DNA of 64,000 nucleotides from the NCBI RefSeq assembly GCF_001078055.1, contig NZ_CP010777.1, positions 4,059,001 to 4,123,000 on the forward strand. The letters run 5' to 3'. The DNA comes from Rufibacter radiotolerans (GTDB lineage Bacteria; Bacteroidota; Bacteroidia; Cytophagales; Hymenobacteraceae). Each line of letters opens with the position of its first letter. The first letter of the stretch is position 1. Made by a program: the position numbers and the translations under genes. The notes beneath the pieces were generated by a model. It searched no databases. It was not told where the DNA came from and worked only from the letters and a program-made list of their open reading frames with translations. This document shows positions 26,814 through 35,167 of this stretch, piece by piece.

Positions 26814-27586
26814 ATGAAAACAAAACTTCTCCTCATCCTAGCTCTTCTGCTTTTCCAGAGAGCATATTCACAAGAGATATTTAAGGAAGAAATTCTGAAG
26901 CATGGCATTGAAACCATAACAGCAATTGATGAAGATGGCAAGCAGTTAATTGAGTTTTTTAATGCCAAGGGTGAGATTGTTAAAGCGGGTGAAATAGAGA
27001 TAGATGGCACTTTTAGCCTTAATGAAGAATACCGATACGATGAATTGGGGCGGCTCAATGAAATCATTAAATATACTACTGCAGGCAGGACTCACTCAAC
27101 AAAAAAATACCAATACAATTCACAGGGTCAACTGGTTAAAGCTGAACTCTTAGATGATGATAAAGTTGATGTCACTTGGTCATACACATATGATATAGTT
27201 GGGAATAAGATAAAAGAAACAAAAGAATCAGGCACATCAGGCAGTTCTGTTACTGTGTACAAATATGACAGTAATCCCTCCTGACTCAAGAGGACAAGTC
27301 TAATAATACCATAGGAAAGGAAGAGAGGGTCAACTACAAATACAATGACAGAAAGCAACTGATGGAGATGAAAACCAAGTACTACTTTAGTGGCACTACG
27401 CTAACTCAGACTTATGAGTACAATGAAGTAGGCAAGCTAAAACAGTTAAAGGATAAATCATCAAATGGCGTTTCAATGGTTATAATCTATACCTATAATG
27501 AAAAAGGGCTTCTGATTAGTGACACTTGGAGAGGGTCCTTGGGCAAGAAAGCTTACACTACTCATTATATAATTAACAAAAAGTAG
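26814..27586 (+). pseudogene. YD-repeat-like secreted protein, frameshifted
   Basis: The first frame (26814-27284) has a signal peptide (MKTKLLLILALLLFQRAYSQ) and repeated beta-hairpin units YRYDELGRLNEI, YQYNSQGQLVKA, YTYDIVGNKIKE, and KYDSN, then a stop. The second frame continues the same repeats (YKYNDRKQLMEM, YEYNEVGKLKQL, YTYNEKGLLISD) up to TAG at 27586. The shift lies near 27276-27284 (AATCCCTCCTGA); one extra base, for example in the CCC run, would rejoin the frames. These units resemble the YD repeats of RHS-like proteins; no toxin tip is visible. It is A+T-rich and flanked by cassette-like palindromes. A sequencing error is possible. Confidence 0.7.
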
Positions 27587-27598
27587 AATTAAAGCACC

Positions 27599-27657
27599 TA
27601 AGACAGCACATAAGCAAAGCTTCGGCAGCTACGCCACTTCAAAGCAAGGTCCGTTAT
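27599..27657. repeat. Cassette-boundary-like palindrome, copy b
   Basis: After the YD-repeat gene: ACAGCACATAAGCAAAGCTT, TCGGCAGCTACGCC, and CCGTTA at the right end. The segment shares the centre and right end with the copy at 26733-26797. Confidence 0.35.
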
Positions 27658-27674
27658 TCCCAACTATAAACCCC

Positions 27675-28382
27675 ATGAAACAATCAGCTTTACTCCTGGC
27701 TGTTATCGGTTTGTTAACAGCTTGTTCTACCGTGCAACCAGTAAGTACCAGTGCAGGCCCTGAATTCCAGACCACCGAACCACTGATGACCCAATCGCTG
27801 TTTAGTGACAAGGCTGCCACCATTTCAGAAGAGAACATCCAAAAGATACTGGACGGCAAATACAAGTTGCCGCAGCAACTGCGCGTGGCCATTGCAAGAA
27901 TTGACCCGGCAACCCAATTCAGAAGGCCTTACTGGAGCGATGAACAGTATCTGAAGACCCAGCAATCTTATTTAGATTTGTTCTCAGACAAACTGAAGCA
28001 ATCAGGCAAGGTGACCAAGTTATCTGTTATTCCAGACCTGCTGCTGGCCAAAGCCCCTACCTTTACCAACCTCAGGGAAGCCGCCGTGAGAATGCAGGCA
28101 GATGTTATAGTGGTATACACCATTTCAAGTGATATTTACTCTAAGTACAAGGTTTTCTCACGGCCAGACATCAAAGCATTTGCCACTACCCAATTGGCCG
28201 TCATAGACGTGAGAACAGGCCTGATTCCGTTTTCCACCATAGTCACCAAAGACTTTCTGTCGCAGAAGGGAAAGGAGGAACTTGAGAATGCAGAGGCAGC
28301 GGCCCGTATCCAGAATGAAGCGGTTCTTCTGACTATCCAAGACATTGGGCAGCAAATCACAGCATTTCTTAATGCTAAATAA
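27675..28382 (+). CDS. Putative lipoprotein, unknown function
   Basis: 235 aa with a lipoprotein signal (LLAVIGLLTAC). The mature part is predicted alpha/beta: it has QLRVAIARIDPATQFRR, a region DVIVVYTISSDIYSKYKVF and AVIDVRTGLIPFSTIVTKDF, and ends with a helical AAARIQNEAVLLTIQDIG. The pattern suggests a periplasmic or outer-membrane lipoprotein that may resemble GNA1162/LpoB-like folds, but no firm family was recognised. The composition is closer to the core genome than to the two genes before it. Confidence 0.75.
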   Translation: MKQSALLLAVIGLLTACSTVQPVSTSAGPEFQTTEPLMTQSLFSDKAATISEENIQKILDGKYKLPQQLRVAIARIDPATQFRRPYWSDEQYLKTQQSYLDLFSDKLKQSGKVTKLSVIPDLLLAKAPTFTNLREAAVRMQADVIVVYTISSDIYSKYKVFSRPDIKAFATTQLAVIDVRTGLIPFSTIVTKDFLSQKGKEELENAEAAARIQNEAVLLTIQDIGQQITAFLNAK

Positions 28383-28490
28383 GCTTGGCAGTAATAACAT
28401 AGCCGCTTTTTTCTTTACAGACTGCTGGCCTGGAACTTTAGGCGCCAGATAATTTCACTTATAGTAAGACACATCTCACCACCCAACCCC

Positions 28491-28802
28491 ATGACAAAGA
28501 AATACGGCTTGCACGGCAAGTTAACCGCCACAGACGGCAACAAAGACGCCCTCGCTTCTATCTTGGTGAAAGCCTCCAAATTAGTGTTCACCATGAAAGG
28601 GTGCCACGTTTACTTTATCAGTGAAGACAAGAATGATCCTGCCGCCGTCTGGGTCACCGAGGTCTGGGACAGCAAAGAGGACCATGACAACTCCCTGCAG
28701 GTGCCCGGCGTGCGCGAACTGATTACCCAGGCCATGCCGCTTCTCGCCGAAAAACCGCAGAAGGCCCAGGAGCTGGACATTTTGGGCGGCGCCCTCAGGT
28801 AA
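28491..28802 (+). CDS. Putative quinol monooxygenase, ABM domain
   Basis: 103 aa forming one antibiotic biosynthesis monooxygenase (ABM) ferredoxin-like domain. It has GLHGKLTATDGNKDALASIL, then CHVYFISEDKNDPAAVWVTEVW and DNSLQVPGVRELI, the typical order including the VWDSKEDHDNSL segment. ABM proteins act as cofactor-free quinone/heme-type oxygenases; the substrate is unknown. Single gene with no operon partner. Confidence 0.85.
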   Translation: MTKKYGLHGKLTATDGNKDALASILVKASKLVFTMKGCHVYFISEDKNDPAAVWVTEVWDSKEDHDNSLQVPGVRELITQAMPLLAEKPQKAQELDILGGALR

Positions 28803-28969
28803 CGGCCATTTAGAGTACCCTAACCGGTAAAGCAGATGGCGGTTTATTGGCTGCGCGGGACATCACGAATAAGCAGAGCCTTCTCTCTAAGGGGAAAAAC
28901 AAGGGATGACCTTCTACCTACAGGACAGTAAGATTTCCTGAAATCGTGCGTTTGGGAATTAACTTTCCT

Positions 28970-29005
28970 GTAAAGCAGGCGTTTTTCAGAAATCACTCCC
29001 AAAAC
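28970..29005. repeat. 36-nt palindromic element, copy 12 (degenerate)
   Basis: GTAAAGCAGGCGTTTTTCAG..TCACTCCCAAAAC; with the outer GTTTGGGA at 28950 it forms a longer imperfect hairpin. It lies 51 nt upstream of the serine hydrolase start. Confidence 0.5.
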
Positions 29006-29056
29006 AGAACCGAACTACTTATATTAGAGCTGGTGTTCAGGTTGGAAATCTCAGGT

Positions 29057-30283
29057 ATGACCTTATTCAGAGTAAATTATTCTTTGTTCCGGTGTCTCGG
29101 CGCCGCTATTCTGTGTCTCTTCTTTTTTGCGTGTAAAGAAAAACGGCAGGAAAACGGCCTGTGGGAAGAAAAGGAAGAAACCCGGGAAAAAGTGGCCGTC
29201 CCGGCTTCGTTTACGGCAGACAGCGCGCGCCAACTGGCTGTGAAGTTGGACTCAGTGTTCAAGCATTTCCATAAGCGCCGGGGCTTTAACGGCACGGTGC
29301 TGGTGACCAAATATGACCAGGTTATCTATAAAAACGCCTTCGGGATGGCCGATTTCTACCGCCGCGATTCCCTGACGGTGAACACCGCGTTTCAGTTGGC
29401 CTCGGTCTCCAAGCAGTTCACGGCCATGGCCATTATGATGCTCAAGGAAGACGGCAAGCTGAGTTATGAAGACAGCGTACAGCAGTATTTTCCGGCCTTC
29501 CCGTACCATGGCATAACCATCCGGCAGCTGCTCACCCACCAGAGCGGTTTGTCTAATTACACCTATTTCAGTGACAAGCTGTGGCCAGACCGCAACAAGA
29601 ACCTCACCAACCAGGACGTGGTCAACTTGATGGTACAGCACCAGCCCAAGCCTTATTTTAAGCCTAATACCCGCTTTGACTATAGCAACACCGGTTACAG
29701 TCTGCTGGCCTCTATTGTAGAGAAAGTCTCTGAAAAGCCGTTCGCCACCTTTCTGCGCGAGCGTATTTTTGAGCCTCTTGAGATGAAGCACACCTTCACC
29801 TACAGCCCAGACGTAGCCACGCTTACCGGCAAAATAGCCACCGGCCACACCCGCTTTAGGCAGAAACGCACCTCAGACTACCTGGACACCGTGCTGGGCG
29901 ACAAAGGCATTTACTCTACGGTAGAAGATCTCTACAAGTGGGACCAGGCGCTCTACACCCAGAAACTGGTGAAGCGCGAAACTCTGCACGAAGCCTTTAC
30001 CGGCACCCGGCAAGAGAAAAGAAAAGACGAAGACTACGGCTTCGGCTGGCGAATTAAACCCCTGGAGAACGGCGATACCGCCGTGTACCATGGCGGCTTG
30101 TGGCACGGGTTTTCCAGCTACCTGCTCCGTAACCCCAAAGAACACAGCGCCCTGATTATCCTCAGCAACCTGCCCAACGGGAGCTTCAGTTACCTGCAGG
30201 AACTCAGGCATTTCCTGTACCCAGTGCACCCAGACAGCGTGGCCAAACTCAGCAAGCAGGGAAAACTGGCGGCCCGGTTGTAG
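29057..30283 (+). CDS. Serine hydrolase, beta-lactamase class C family lipoprotein
   Basis: 408 aa. A signal peptide with lipobox-like FFFAC (about 17-21) suggests membrane anchoring. The serine beta-lactamase/penicillin-binding fold has the catalytic SxxK in ASVSKQFTAMA, YxN in FDYSNTGYSLL, and HxG in YHGGLWHGFSSYLL. Relatives include D-aminopeptidases, esterases and peptidoglycan enzymes; the substrate is not determined. The ATG at 29057 was chosen since the signal peptide follows at once; in-frame codons upstream cross a palindromic element. Confidence 0.9.
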   Translation: MTLFRVNYSLFRCLGAAILCLFFFACKEKRQENGLWEEKEETREKVAVPASFTADSARQLAVKLDSVFKHFHKRRGFNGTVLVTKYDQVIYKNAFGMADFYRRDSLTVNTAFQLASVSKQFTAMAIMMLKEDGKLSYEDSVQQYFPAFPYHGITIRQLLTHQSGLSNYTYFSDKLWPDRNKNLTNQDVVNLMVQHQPKPYFKPNTRFDYSNTGYSLLASIVEKVSEKPFATFLRERIFEPLEMKHTFTYSPDVATLTGKIATGHTRFRQKRTSDYLDTVLGDKGIYSTVEDLYKWDQALYTQKLVKRETLHEAFTGTRQEKRKDEDYGFGWRIKPLENGDTAVYHGGLWHGFSSYLLRNPKEHSALIILSNLPNGSFSYLQELRHFLYPVHPDSVAKLSKQGKLAARL

Positions 30284-30346
30284 TTTCTGGCAAGTCATCT
30301 TTTTTTCCTTTGTTTTCGGCAGCCACCTCTTAAGAAATCAAAGCCT

Positions 30347-30382
30347 GTTTTTATGTTGTTTTGGGAAAAACGGGCTATAAAC
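30347..30382. repeat. 36-nt palindromic element, copy 13
   Basis: GTTTTTATGTTGTTTTGGG..AAAAACGGGCTATAAAC, a degenerate copy 63 nt after the serine hydrolase stop codon. Confidence 0.6.
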
Positions 30383-30443
30383 GCATAGGCTACAACAGGA
30401 AACATAATTCATGCATTTGGGATTAGTTTTCCAGCAAAATGCA

Positions 30444-30491
30444 GTTCAATAGGCAGACTCTCCCCTTGAGGGGAGAGTCTGCCTATTGAAC
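30444..30491. repeat. Dispersed repeat, family B copy 2 (48-nt palindrome)
   Basis: It reads GTTCAATAGGCAGACTCTCC then CCTTGAGGGGAG and back out to AGTCTGCCTATTGAAC; two family B ends are joined head to head with almost no interior. It lies in the 362-nt gap before asnB, which otherwise holds only the copy at 30347 and an A+T-rich upstream region. Confidence 0.7.
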
Positions 30492-30645
30492 AAACCTTCA
30501 TCGCTACCGTTAATAGCATTCCTTCACGCAAACACTCTATTGTTTGTATATTTTTTAATTTATCAGGAAATTATTTGCGAATAATGTTTCATTTTTGAAT
30601 AAATACTGCCACATTTGTTTATTGACCATTTAAAAGTCAACAAGT

Positions 30646-32340
30646 ATGTGTGGAATTGTTTGTGCATTTGATTTAAAAGAACCTGCTGAGGCGCTTCGGC
30701 CGCAGCTATTGGAAATGGCGAAGTCTATCCGGCACCGTGGTCCGGATTGGAGTGGGGTGTTTAGTAATGACAAGGCTATCATGACGCATGAGCGCCTAGC
30801 TATTGTGGACCCTATCTCAGGTAAGCAGCCTTTGTTTAACCAGGAAGGAACCTTGGTGCTGGCCGCCAACGGCGAGATATATAACCACGTGGCCCTGCGC
30901 CAAGAGCTTACCATTGACTATAACTTCCAGACCAAATCTGACTGCGAAGTCCTGCTGGCCCTGTACCAGGAGAAAGGCGCTAAGTTCTTAGATGACCTGA
31001 ACGGCATCTTCGGCTTTGCCCTGTATGATATTGAAAACAACGAGTACCTCATTGCCCGCGACCACATGGGCATTATACCGCTGTACATTGGCTGGGACCA
31101 AAACGGCACTTTTTACGTGGCCTCAGAACTGAAGGCCCTGGAAAAGACCTGCTCCAAAATTGAGCTGTTCCCGCCGGGCCATTACCTGAGCAGCAAAGAA
31201 GAAGGCTTCCAGAAATGGTATGACCGCGACTGGAAAGAGTACCAGAACGTAGCTGAGAACCAAACCAGCATCCAGGAACTACGCGAAGCCCTGGAGGCTG
31301 CCGTGCACCGCCAATTGATGAGTGATGTGCCCTATGGCGTGTTGCTTTCAGGTGGGCTGGATTCTTCCATCACCTCGGCTATTGCCAAGAAGTATTCTGA
31401 GAAGCGCATTGAAAGCAATGACACGGAGAAGGCTTGGTGGCCCCAGTTGCACTCCTTCGCTATTGGCCTGGAAGGCTCCCCAGACCTGGCCGCGGCCCAA
31501 AAAGTAGCCGACCACCTGGGTACCATTCACCATGAGATCAAATTCACCATTCAGGAAGGCATAGACGCGCTCAAAGACGTGATCTACCATCTGGAAACCT
31601 ATGACGTGACCACCGTGCGCGCCTCTACCCCCATGTACCTGATGGCCCGCGCCATTAAGTCTATGGGTATTAAGATGGTGCTCTCCGGCGAGGGCGCCGA
31701 TGAGATTTTTGGCGGTTACCTGTACTTCCACAAGGCGCCTAACGCCCAGGCCTTCCACGAGGAGACCGTGCGTAAGCTGGACAAGCTGCACATGTATGAC
31801 TGCCTGCGCGCCAACAAGTCTCTGGCCGCCTGGGGCATTGAAGGCCGCGTACCATTCCTGGACAAAGAGTTCATGGACGTGGCCATGCGTCTGAACCCCC
31901 ATGACAAGCTCATCAACGGCGAGCGTATGGAGAAATGGGTGCTGCGCAAAGCCTTTGAAGACTACCTGCCCGCCAGCGTGGCCTGGCGCCAGAAAGAGCA
32001 GTTCTCAGACGGCGTAGGCTATAACTGGATTGACACGCTCAAGGAAATGGTGAACCAAAAAGTAAGCGATGCCCAATTGGCCAACGCCCGCTTCAAGTTC
32101 CCCATCCAGACGCCCAGCAGCAAGGAAGAATACTATTACCGGTCTATCTTCCAGAAGCATTTCCCCAGTGATGCAGCTGCCCTCTCGGTGCCGTCTGTAC
32201 CGTCGGTGGCCTGCAGCACGCCCATCGCGCTGGAGTGGGATGCCTCCTTCAAGAACCTGAACGACCCCTCAGGCAGAGCCGTGGCTAACGTGCACGCTGA
32301 TGCTTATAAGAAGGATTTGGTGGAGGAAGTTGTAGACTAG
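30646..32340 (+). CDS. asnB: Asparagine synthase B (glutamine-hydrolysing)
   Basis: 564 aa. AsnB makes asparagine from aspartate, ATP and glutamine. Cys2 (MCGIVCAF) is the glutaminase nucleophile; the N-terminal Ntn domain (about 2-190) has RHRGPDWSG, HERLAIVDP and NGEIYNH. The C-terminal synthetase domain has the PP-loop LLSGGLDSSI (about 235-244) and SGEGADEIFGGYLYF. Length and motifs match the E. coli AsnB class. It is a single gene behind an A+T-rich upstream region (30520-30640); a strong terminator follows. Confidence 0.96.
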   Translation: MCGIVCAFDLKEPAEALRPQLLEMAKSIRHRGPDWSGVFSNDKAIMTHERLAIVDPISGKQPLFNQEGTLVLAANGEIYNHVALRQELTIDYNFQTKSDCEVLLALYQEKGAKFLDDLNGIFGFALYDIENNEYLIARDHMGIIPLYIGWDQNGTFYVASELKALEKTCSKIELFPPGHYLSSKEEGFQKWYDRDWKEYQNVAENQTSIQELREALEAAVHRQLMSDVPYGVLLSGGLDSSITSAIAKKYSEKRIESNDTEKAWWPQLHSFAIGLEGSPDLAAAQKVADHLGTIHHEIKFTIQEGIDALKDVIYHLETYDVTTVRASTPMYLMARAIKSMGIKMVLSGEGADEIFGGYLYFHKAPNAQAFHEETVRKLDKLHMYDCLRANKSLAAWGIEGRVPFLDKEFMDVAMRLNPHDKLINGERMEKWVLRKAFEDYLPASVAWRQKEQFSDGVGYNWIDTLKEMVNQKVSDAQLANARFKFPIQTPSSKEEYYYRSIFQKHFPSDAAALSVPSVPSVACSTPIALEWDASFKNLNDPSGRAVANVHADAYKKDLVEEVVD

Positions 32341-32354
32341 TTAGATTTTTAGAG

Positions 32355-32400
32355 ACCAGAAGCCCCACCCGTTTTCAAAACGGGTGGGGCTTCTGGTTTT
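32355..32400 (+). terminator. Intrinsic terminator of asnB
   Basis: A 21-bp perfect stem (ACCAGAAGCCCCACCCGTTTT and its complement) around a single base is followed by TTTT, 14 nt after the asnB stop. Confidence 0.9.
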
Positions 32401-32430
32401 AGGGTGTTTTGGGGGAAATGGGCTTAAAAC
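32396..32430. repeat. 36-nt palindromic element, copy 14
   Basis: GTTTTAGGGTGTTTTGGGG..AAATGGGCTTAAAAC. It overlaps the T-run of the asnB terminator. Confidence 0.65.
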
Positions 32431-32554
32431 GAAAAGCACTTAAAAGCGCATATAATTAATATATTGAGATACTATTTGGCTTTACTGTTGAGTATAACAG
32501 ATAAACCAAATAACTCCGTTTAGCAATTAGTTAGCATAAAAATGAAAACTAACT

Positions 32555-33154
32555 TTGAAAACATTATTTAAGGCCATTCTTGTTGCTGTTACATTAACTT
32601 CTTGTAATGTAGACTTAAGAGGAAAAGCTGATGGTAATGGAATACCCAAAAACCCAATGGTCGGTCTAGAACCTCAATCTAGCCGTGACTTAAAGCGCAC
32701 AGGAGTAAGCGAGAGCAGTCTAATAGGCAAAACCACTGTTGAGGTAGCAAACTTGGGCTGGTTGAGTTGTGCCCTCACCTATATAAATATTTATAAAAGC
32801 AAGTATTCTATTGTTATACTCGCGAAATCACAAGAAGAATGTGGGAACGGAAAAGGCAAAATACTCCTTGAAAGGTATATCGGTAGGAATGGAAACAAAA
32901 TGATTTTTGAGGTACTAGACGAAATCAACATAAAGTCCACCTATCCCGAGAATGAATACATCTGGACATCCTGCGAGGGGAAGGGAGTGGATCGTGAGGG
33001 TTTGTATATAATAAATTATAAAGTCCAGCAGCAGGCTAAATTTACGAGCATCCTTGAATTATGGGCAGTAGACCTTAAAGCTGGTAAGTTTATACAAGAA
33101 AGTAATGTGGATAGTGTTACCTGTCTCAATCCTATACACCCTGATAACTTATAA
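32555..33154 (+). CDS. Putative lipoprotein, A+T-rich, unknown function
   Basis: 199 aa. The protein begins MKTLFKAILVAVTLTSC (lipobox LTSC), followed by an extracytoplasmic domain with several cysteines (WLSCALTYINIY, EECGNGKGK, TSCEGKG, VTCLNP). No family recognised. The only start in frame is TTG at 32555; an ATG 13 nt upstream (32542) has the same following bases (TGAAAAC is repeated) but is out of frame, as if a short duplication had separated the original start from the gene. A+T-rich compared with neighbours. Confidence 0.6.
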   Translation: MKTLFKAILVAVTLTSCNVDLRGKADGNGIPKNPMVGLEPQSSRDLKRTGVSESSLIGKTTVEVANLGWLSCALTYINIYKSKYSIVILAKSQEECGNGKGKILLERYIGRNGNKMIFEVLDEINIKSTYPENEYIWTSCEGKGVDREGLYIINYKVQQQAKFTSILELWAVDLKAGKFIQESNVDSVTCLNPIHPDNL

Positions 33155-33258
33155 ATTCGTATGCTAAGGCAACTCCGCCGCCATATAGCCCAGTATCGTT
33201 TATTTAAATTAAACCTTTTAAGAAAAACACCCGCTAAAAGAACCAAGTAGCTTGCCCT

Positions 33259-33582
33259 ATGAACGCAGTGGAACAAAATATAAAATCAATAGAAGCACTC
33301 TGTCAATTACACAAAGTTGACAGGCTGTTTGTGTTTGGCTCCATCCTAACAGATAAATTTGGTGCAGAAAGCGATATAGATTTTGTAGTGAAGTTTGGCC
33401 CGGTTCCTCCCTACAACTACTTTGAAAATTATCTTGGGTTTAAAGAGTCTTTAGAAAACCTACTCTGTAGACCTGTTGATTTACTGGAAGAGCAGACTAT
33501 TAAGAACCCTGTCCTAAAAAAATCCATCGACAGAACCAAAAAACTAATCTATGGACGAGAGGATAAAAAAGTGGCTGCTTGA
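33259..33582 (+). CDS. MNT-type nucleotidyltransferase antitoxin
   Basis: 107 aa minimal nucleotidyltransferase domain. The motif FGSILTDKFGAESDIDFVV carries the GSx..DxD catalytic pattern (Gly-Ser, then Asp-Ile-Asp). MNT proteins of this size are antitoxins that AMPylate and neutralise the HEPN RNase encoded next to them (established for MntA/HepT-type pairs). The stop overlaps the start of the HEPN reading frame by 32 nt, the normal operon layout. The antitoxin is complete, while its partner is broken. Confidence 0.88.
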   Translation: MNAVEQNIKSIEALCQLHKVDRLFVFGSILTDKFGAESDIDFVVKFGPVPPYNYFENYLGFKESLENLLCRPVDLLEEQTIKNPVLKKSIDRTKKLIYGREDKKVAA

Positions 33583-33907
33583 TATATTATCTGCCATTGA
33601 CGAAATAGACCAATTTTTCAACACTTACCCCAAATCCTTTGAGTCGTTCCAAACCAATTGTTATGCTTCGCCGGGCTACAGAAAGGAACCTGGAGATTGT
33701 TGGGGAGGCAGTAAACCGGATTCTGGTAAAAGACCCTGATTTCCCAATTGAACAAGCCAGAAGAATAGTAGGGCTAAGGAATCAAATAATCCATGCCTAA
33801 ATCAAATAATCCATGCCTATGATAATATCTCAGATGAAACTATTTGGGCCATTATAATTAATCATTTACCAAAGTTGAAAGCAGAAGTAGATAAACTACT
33901 TAAATAA
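33551..33907 (+). pseudogene. HEPN-family RNase toxin (HepT/DUF86), disrupted
   Basis: Three pieces of one HEPN protein are visible: MDERIKKWLLDILSAIDEID..FESFQTN in the first frame, then, shifted by one base near 33650-33662, MLRRATERNLEIVGEAVNRI up to RNQIIHA followed by a stop, then YDNISDETIWAIIINHLPKL..KLLK. The second break is an exact 20-bp tandem duplication (33780-33799 and 33800-33819). Removing one copy restores RNQIIHAY, the RX4HXY RNase motif of HEPN toxins. The toxin therefore looks inactive. It shares an operon with the intact MNT gene. Sequencing errors are possible for the single-base shift. Confidence 0.85.
33780..33819 (+). repeat. 20-bp tandem duplication inside the HEPN toxin gene
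   Basis: The unit AATCAAATAATCCATGCCTA occurs twice with no spacer. As 20 is not a multiple of 3, it shifts the frame and puts a stop directly at the RX4HXY motif. Confidence 0.95.
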
Positions 33908-33951
33908 GCACCAGAGCCAAGAGTTGCTATATCCAACCTCGCAAAACCATT

Positions 33952-35001
33952 CTACCTCTTCCCTTCCTTCTCCCCCACCGCCTTCTTCACCGCCGGGGCC
34001 ACTACCGTGCCCAACAGCTCAATGGCGTGCATAACCTGCGCATGCGGCAAGGTGCCCACGCTAATATGCAGCAGGAAACGGGTATTCCCGAACAGCTCAT
34101 GTTCCCACAGAATCTTATCTATCACCTGCTGCGGGCTACCCACCAGCAGAGAACCTTCGGGCGCGCGCATGAGGTCATACTGCTCGCGGCTCATACCAGA
34201 CCAACCGCGTTCCCGGCCAATCTTGCCCATTAAATACGCATAAGGCCCATAGAATTCACTGGCCGCCTTCTGCGAGTCATCAGAAATATAGCCATGGGAG
34301 TTGATGGCCAGTTGTAGCTTGTTGGCGTCATGCCCTGCCTGCTGCCAGGCTTGCTTGTACAGGTTAGTAAAGGGCACAAATCGCTCGGGGTTGCCGCCAA
34401 TAATGGCCAGGGCCATGGGCAACCCGTAGCTGGCTGCCCGAAGCACAGATTCCGGTGTGCCGCCTACCGCCACCCAAATGGGCAGTTCTTTCTGGTACGG
34501 CCGGGGGTACACGCCCAGGTTATTAATAGAAGGTCGGTGCTTGCCTTTCCAGGTGATTTTCTCGCTTTTATTTAACTGTACCAGCAGGTCCAGCTTCTCA
34601 GAGAATAATTCATTGTAGTCTTTCAAGTCCTGCCCGAACAGCGGGAAAGACTCCGTAAAGGAACCCCGGCCGGCCATGATCTCGGCGCGGCCTTTAGAGA
34701 GCAGGTCTACGTGCGCGAAGTCCTGGAACACCCGCACGGGGTCATCTGAGCTGAGCACCGTCACGGCACTGGAGAGCTTGATATTCTTGGTTTTCACGGC
34801 TGCCGCTGCCAGCACTACCGCCGGCGAAGAGACAATGAAATCAGGCCGGTGGTGCTCGCCAATGGAGAAGACATCCAGCCCCACCTGGTCCGCCAACTCA
34901 ATTTCCTCCATGAGGTCCCGCATGCGCTCATAAGGGCTCAACAAGGTCCCGGTAGCCGGGTCTGGGGTATTCTCTACGAAGGTGGTAATGCCAATTTCCA
35001 T
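33952..35001 (-). CDS. LLM-class flavin-dependent oxidoreductase
   Basis: 349 aa, luciferase-like TIM barrel. It starts MEIGITTFVENTPDP, then SIGEHHRPDFIVSSPAVVLA, SSDDPVRVFQDFAHVDLLSK and AEIMAGRGSFTESFPLFG, typical of the Atu2307/SP_0267 subgroup of uncharacterised LLM proteins. It probably uses FMN; the substrate is unknown. The ATG at 35001 was preferred to a start at 35031 (MCLRTKQKDR). Single leftward gene, 45 nt from the broken HEPN gene (convergent). Confidence 0.9.
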   Translation of the reverse strand: MEIGITTFVENTPDPATGTLLSPYERMRDLMEEIELADQVGLDVFSIGEHHRPDFIVSSPAVVLAAAAVKTKNIKLSSAVTVLSSDDPVRVFQDFAHVDLLSKGRAEIMAGRGSFTESFPLFGQDLKDYNELFSEKLDLLVQLNKSEKITWKGKHRPSINNLGVYPRPYQKELPIWVAVGGTPESVLRAASYGLPMALAIIGGNPERFVPFTNLYKQAWQQAGHDANKLQLAINSHGYISDDSQKAASEFYGPYAYLMGKIGRERGWSGMSREQYDLMRAPEGSLLVGSPQQVIDKILWEHELFGNTRFLLHISVGTLPHAQVMHAIELLGTVVAPAVKKAVGEKEGKR

Positions 35002-35123
35002 TCGGTCTTTCTGTTTGGTGCGCAGGCACAAGGCCCTCTGGTTCTAACGGAAGAAAGACAGAAAAGCTTCGGGGGATTCTTGCCAGGGGCCATGGCTATA
35101 CAAAAGCATATCCAGCATTTCTT

Positions 35124-35147
35124 GTAGGGACAGGGCTTGACCTGTCC
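35124..35147 (-). repeat. Dispersed repeat, family D copy 2
   Basis: Inverted copy of the 775-798 sequence: GTAGGGACAGGGCTTGACCT then GTCC. Confidence 0.6.
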
Positions 35148-35167
35148 GCACGCGTTGCCCTCTTCCT

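Noticed and set aside
29252..29848. Minus-strand open frame of 198 codons opposite the serine hydrolase
   Set aside because: Antisense shadow; the sense strand has all catalytic motifs.
33551..33739. A short independent 62-aa protein at the HEPN locus
   Set aside because: The N-terminus matches a HEPN toxin and the tail after FQTN is out-of-frame sequence, so it is a fragment of the broken toxin gene.
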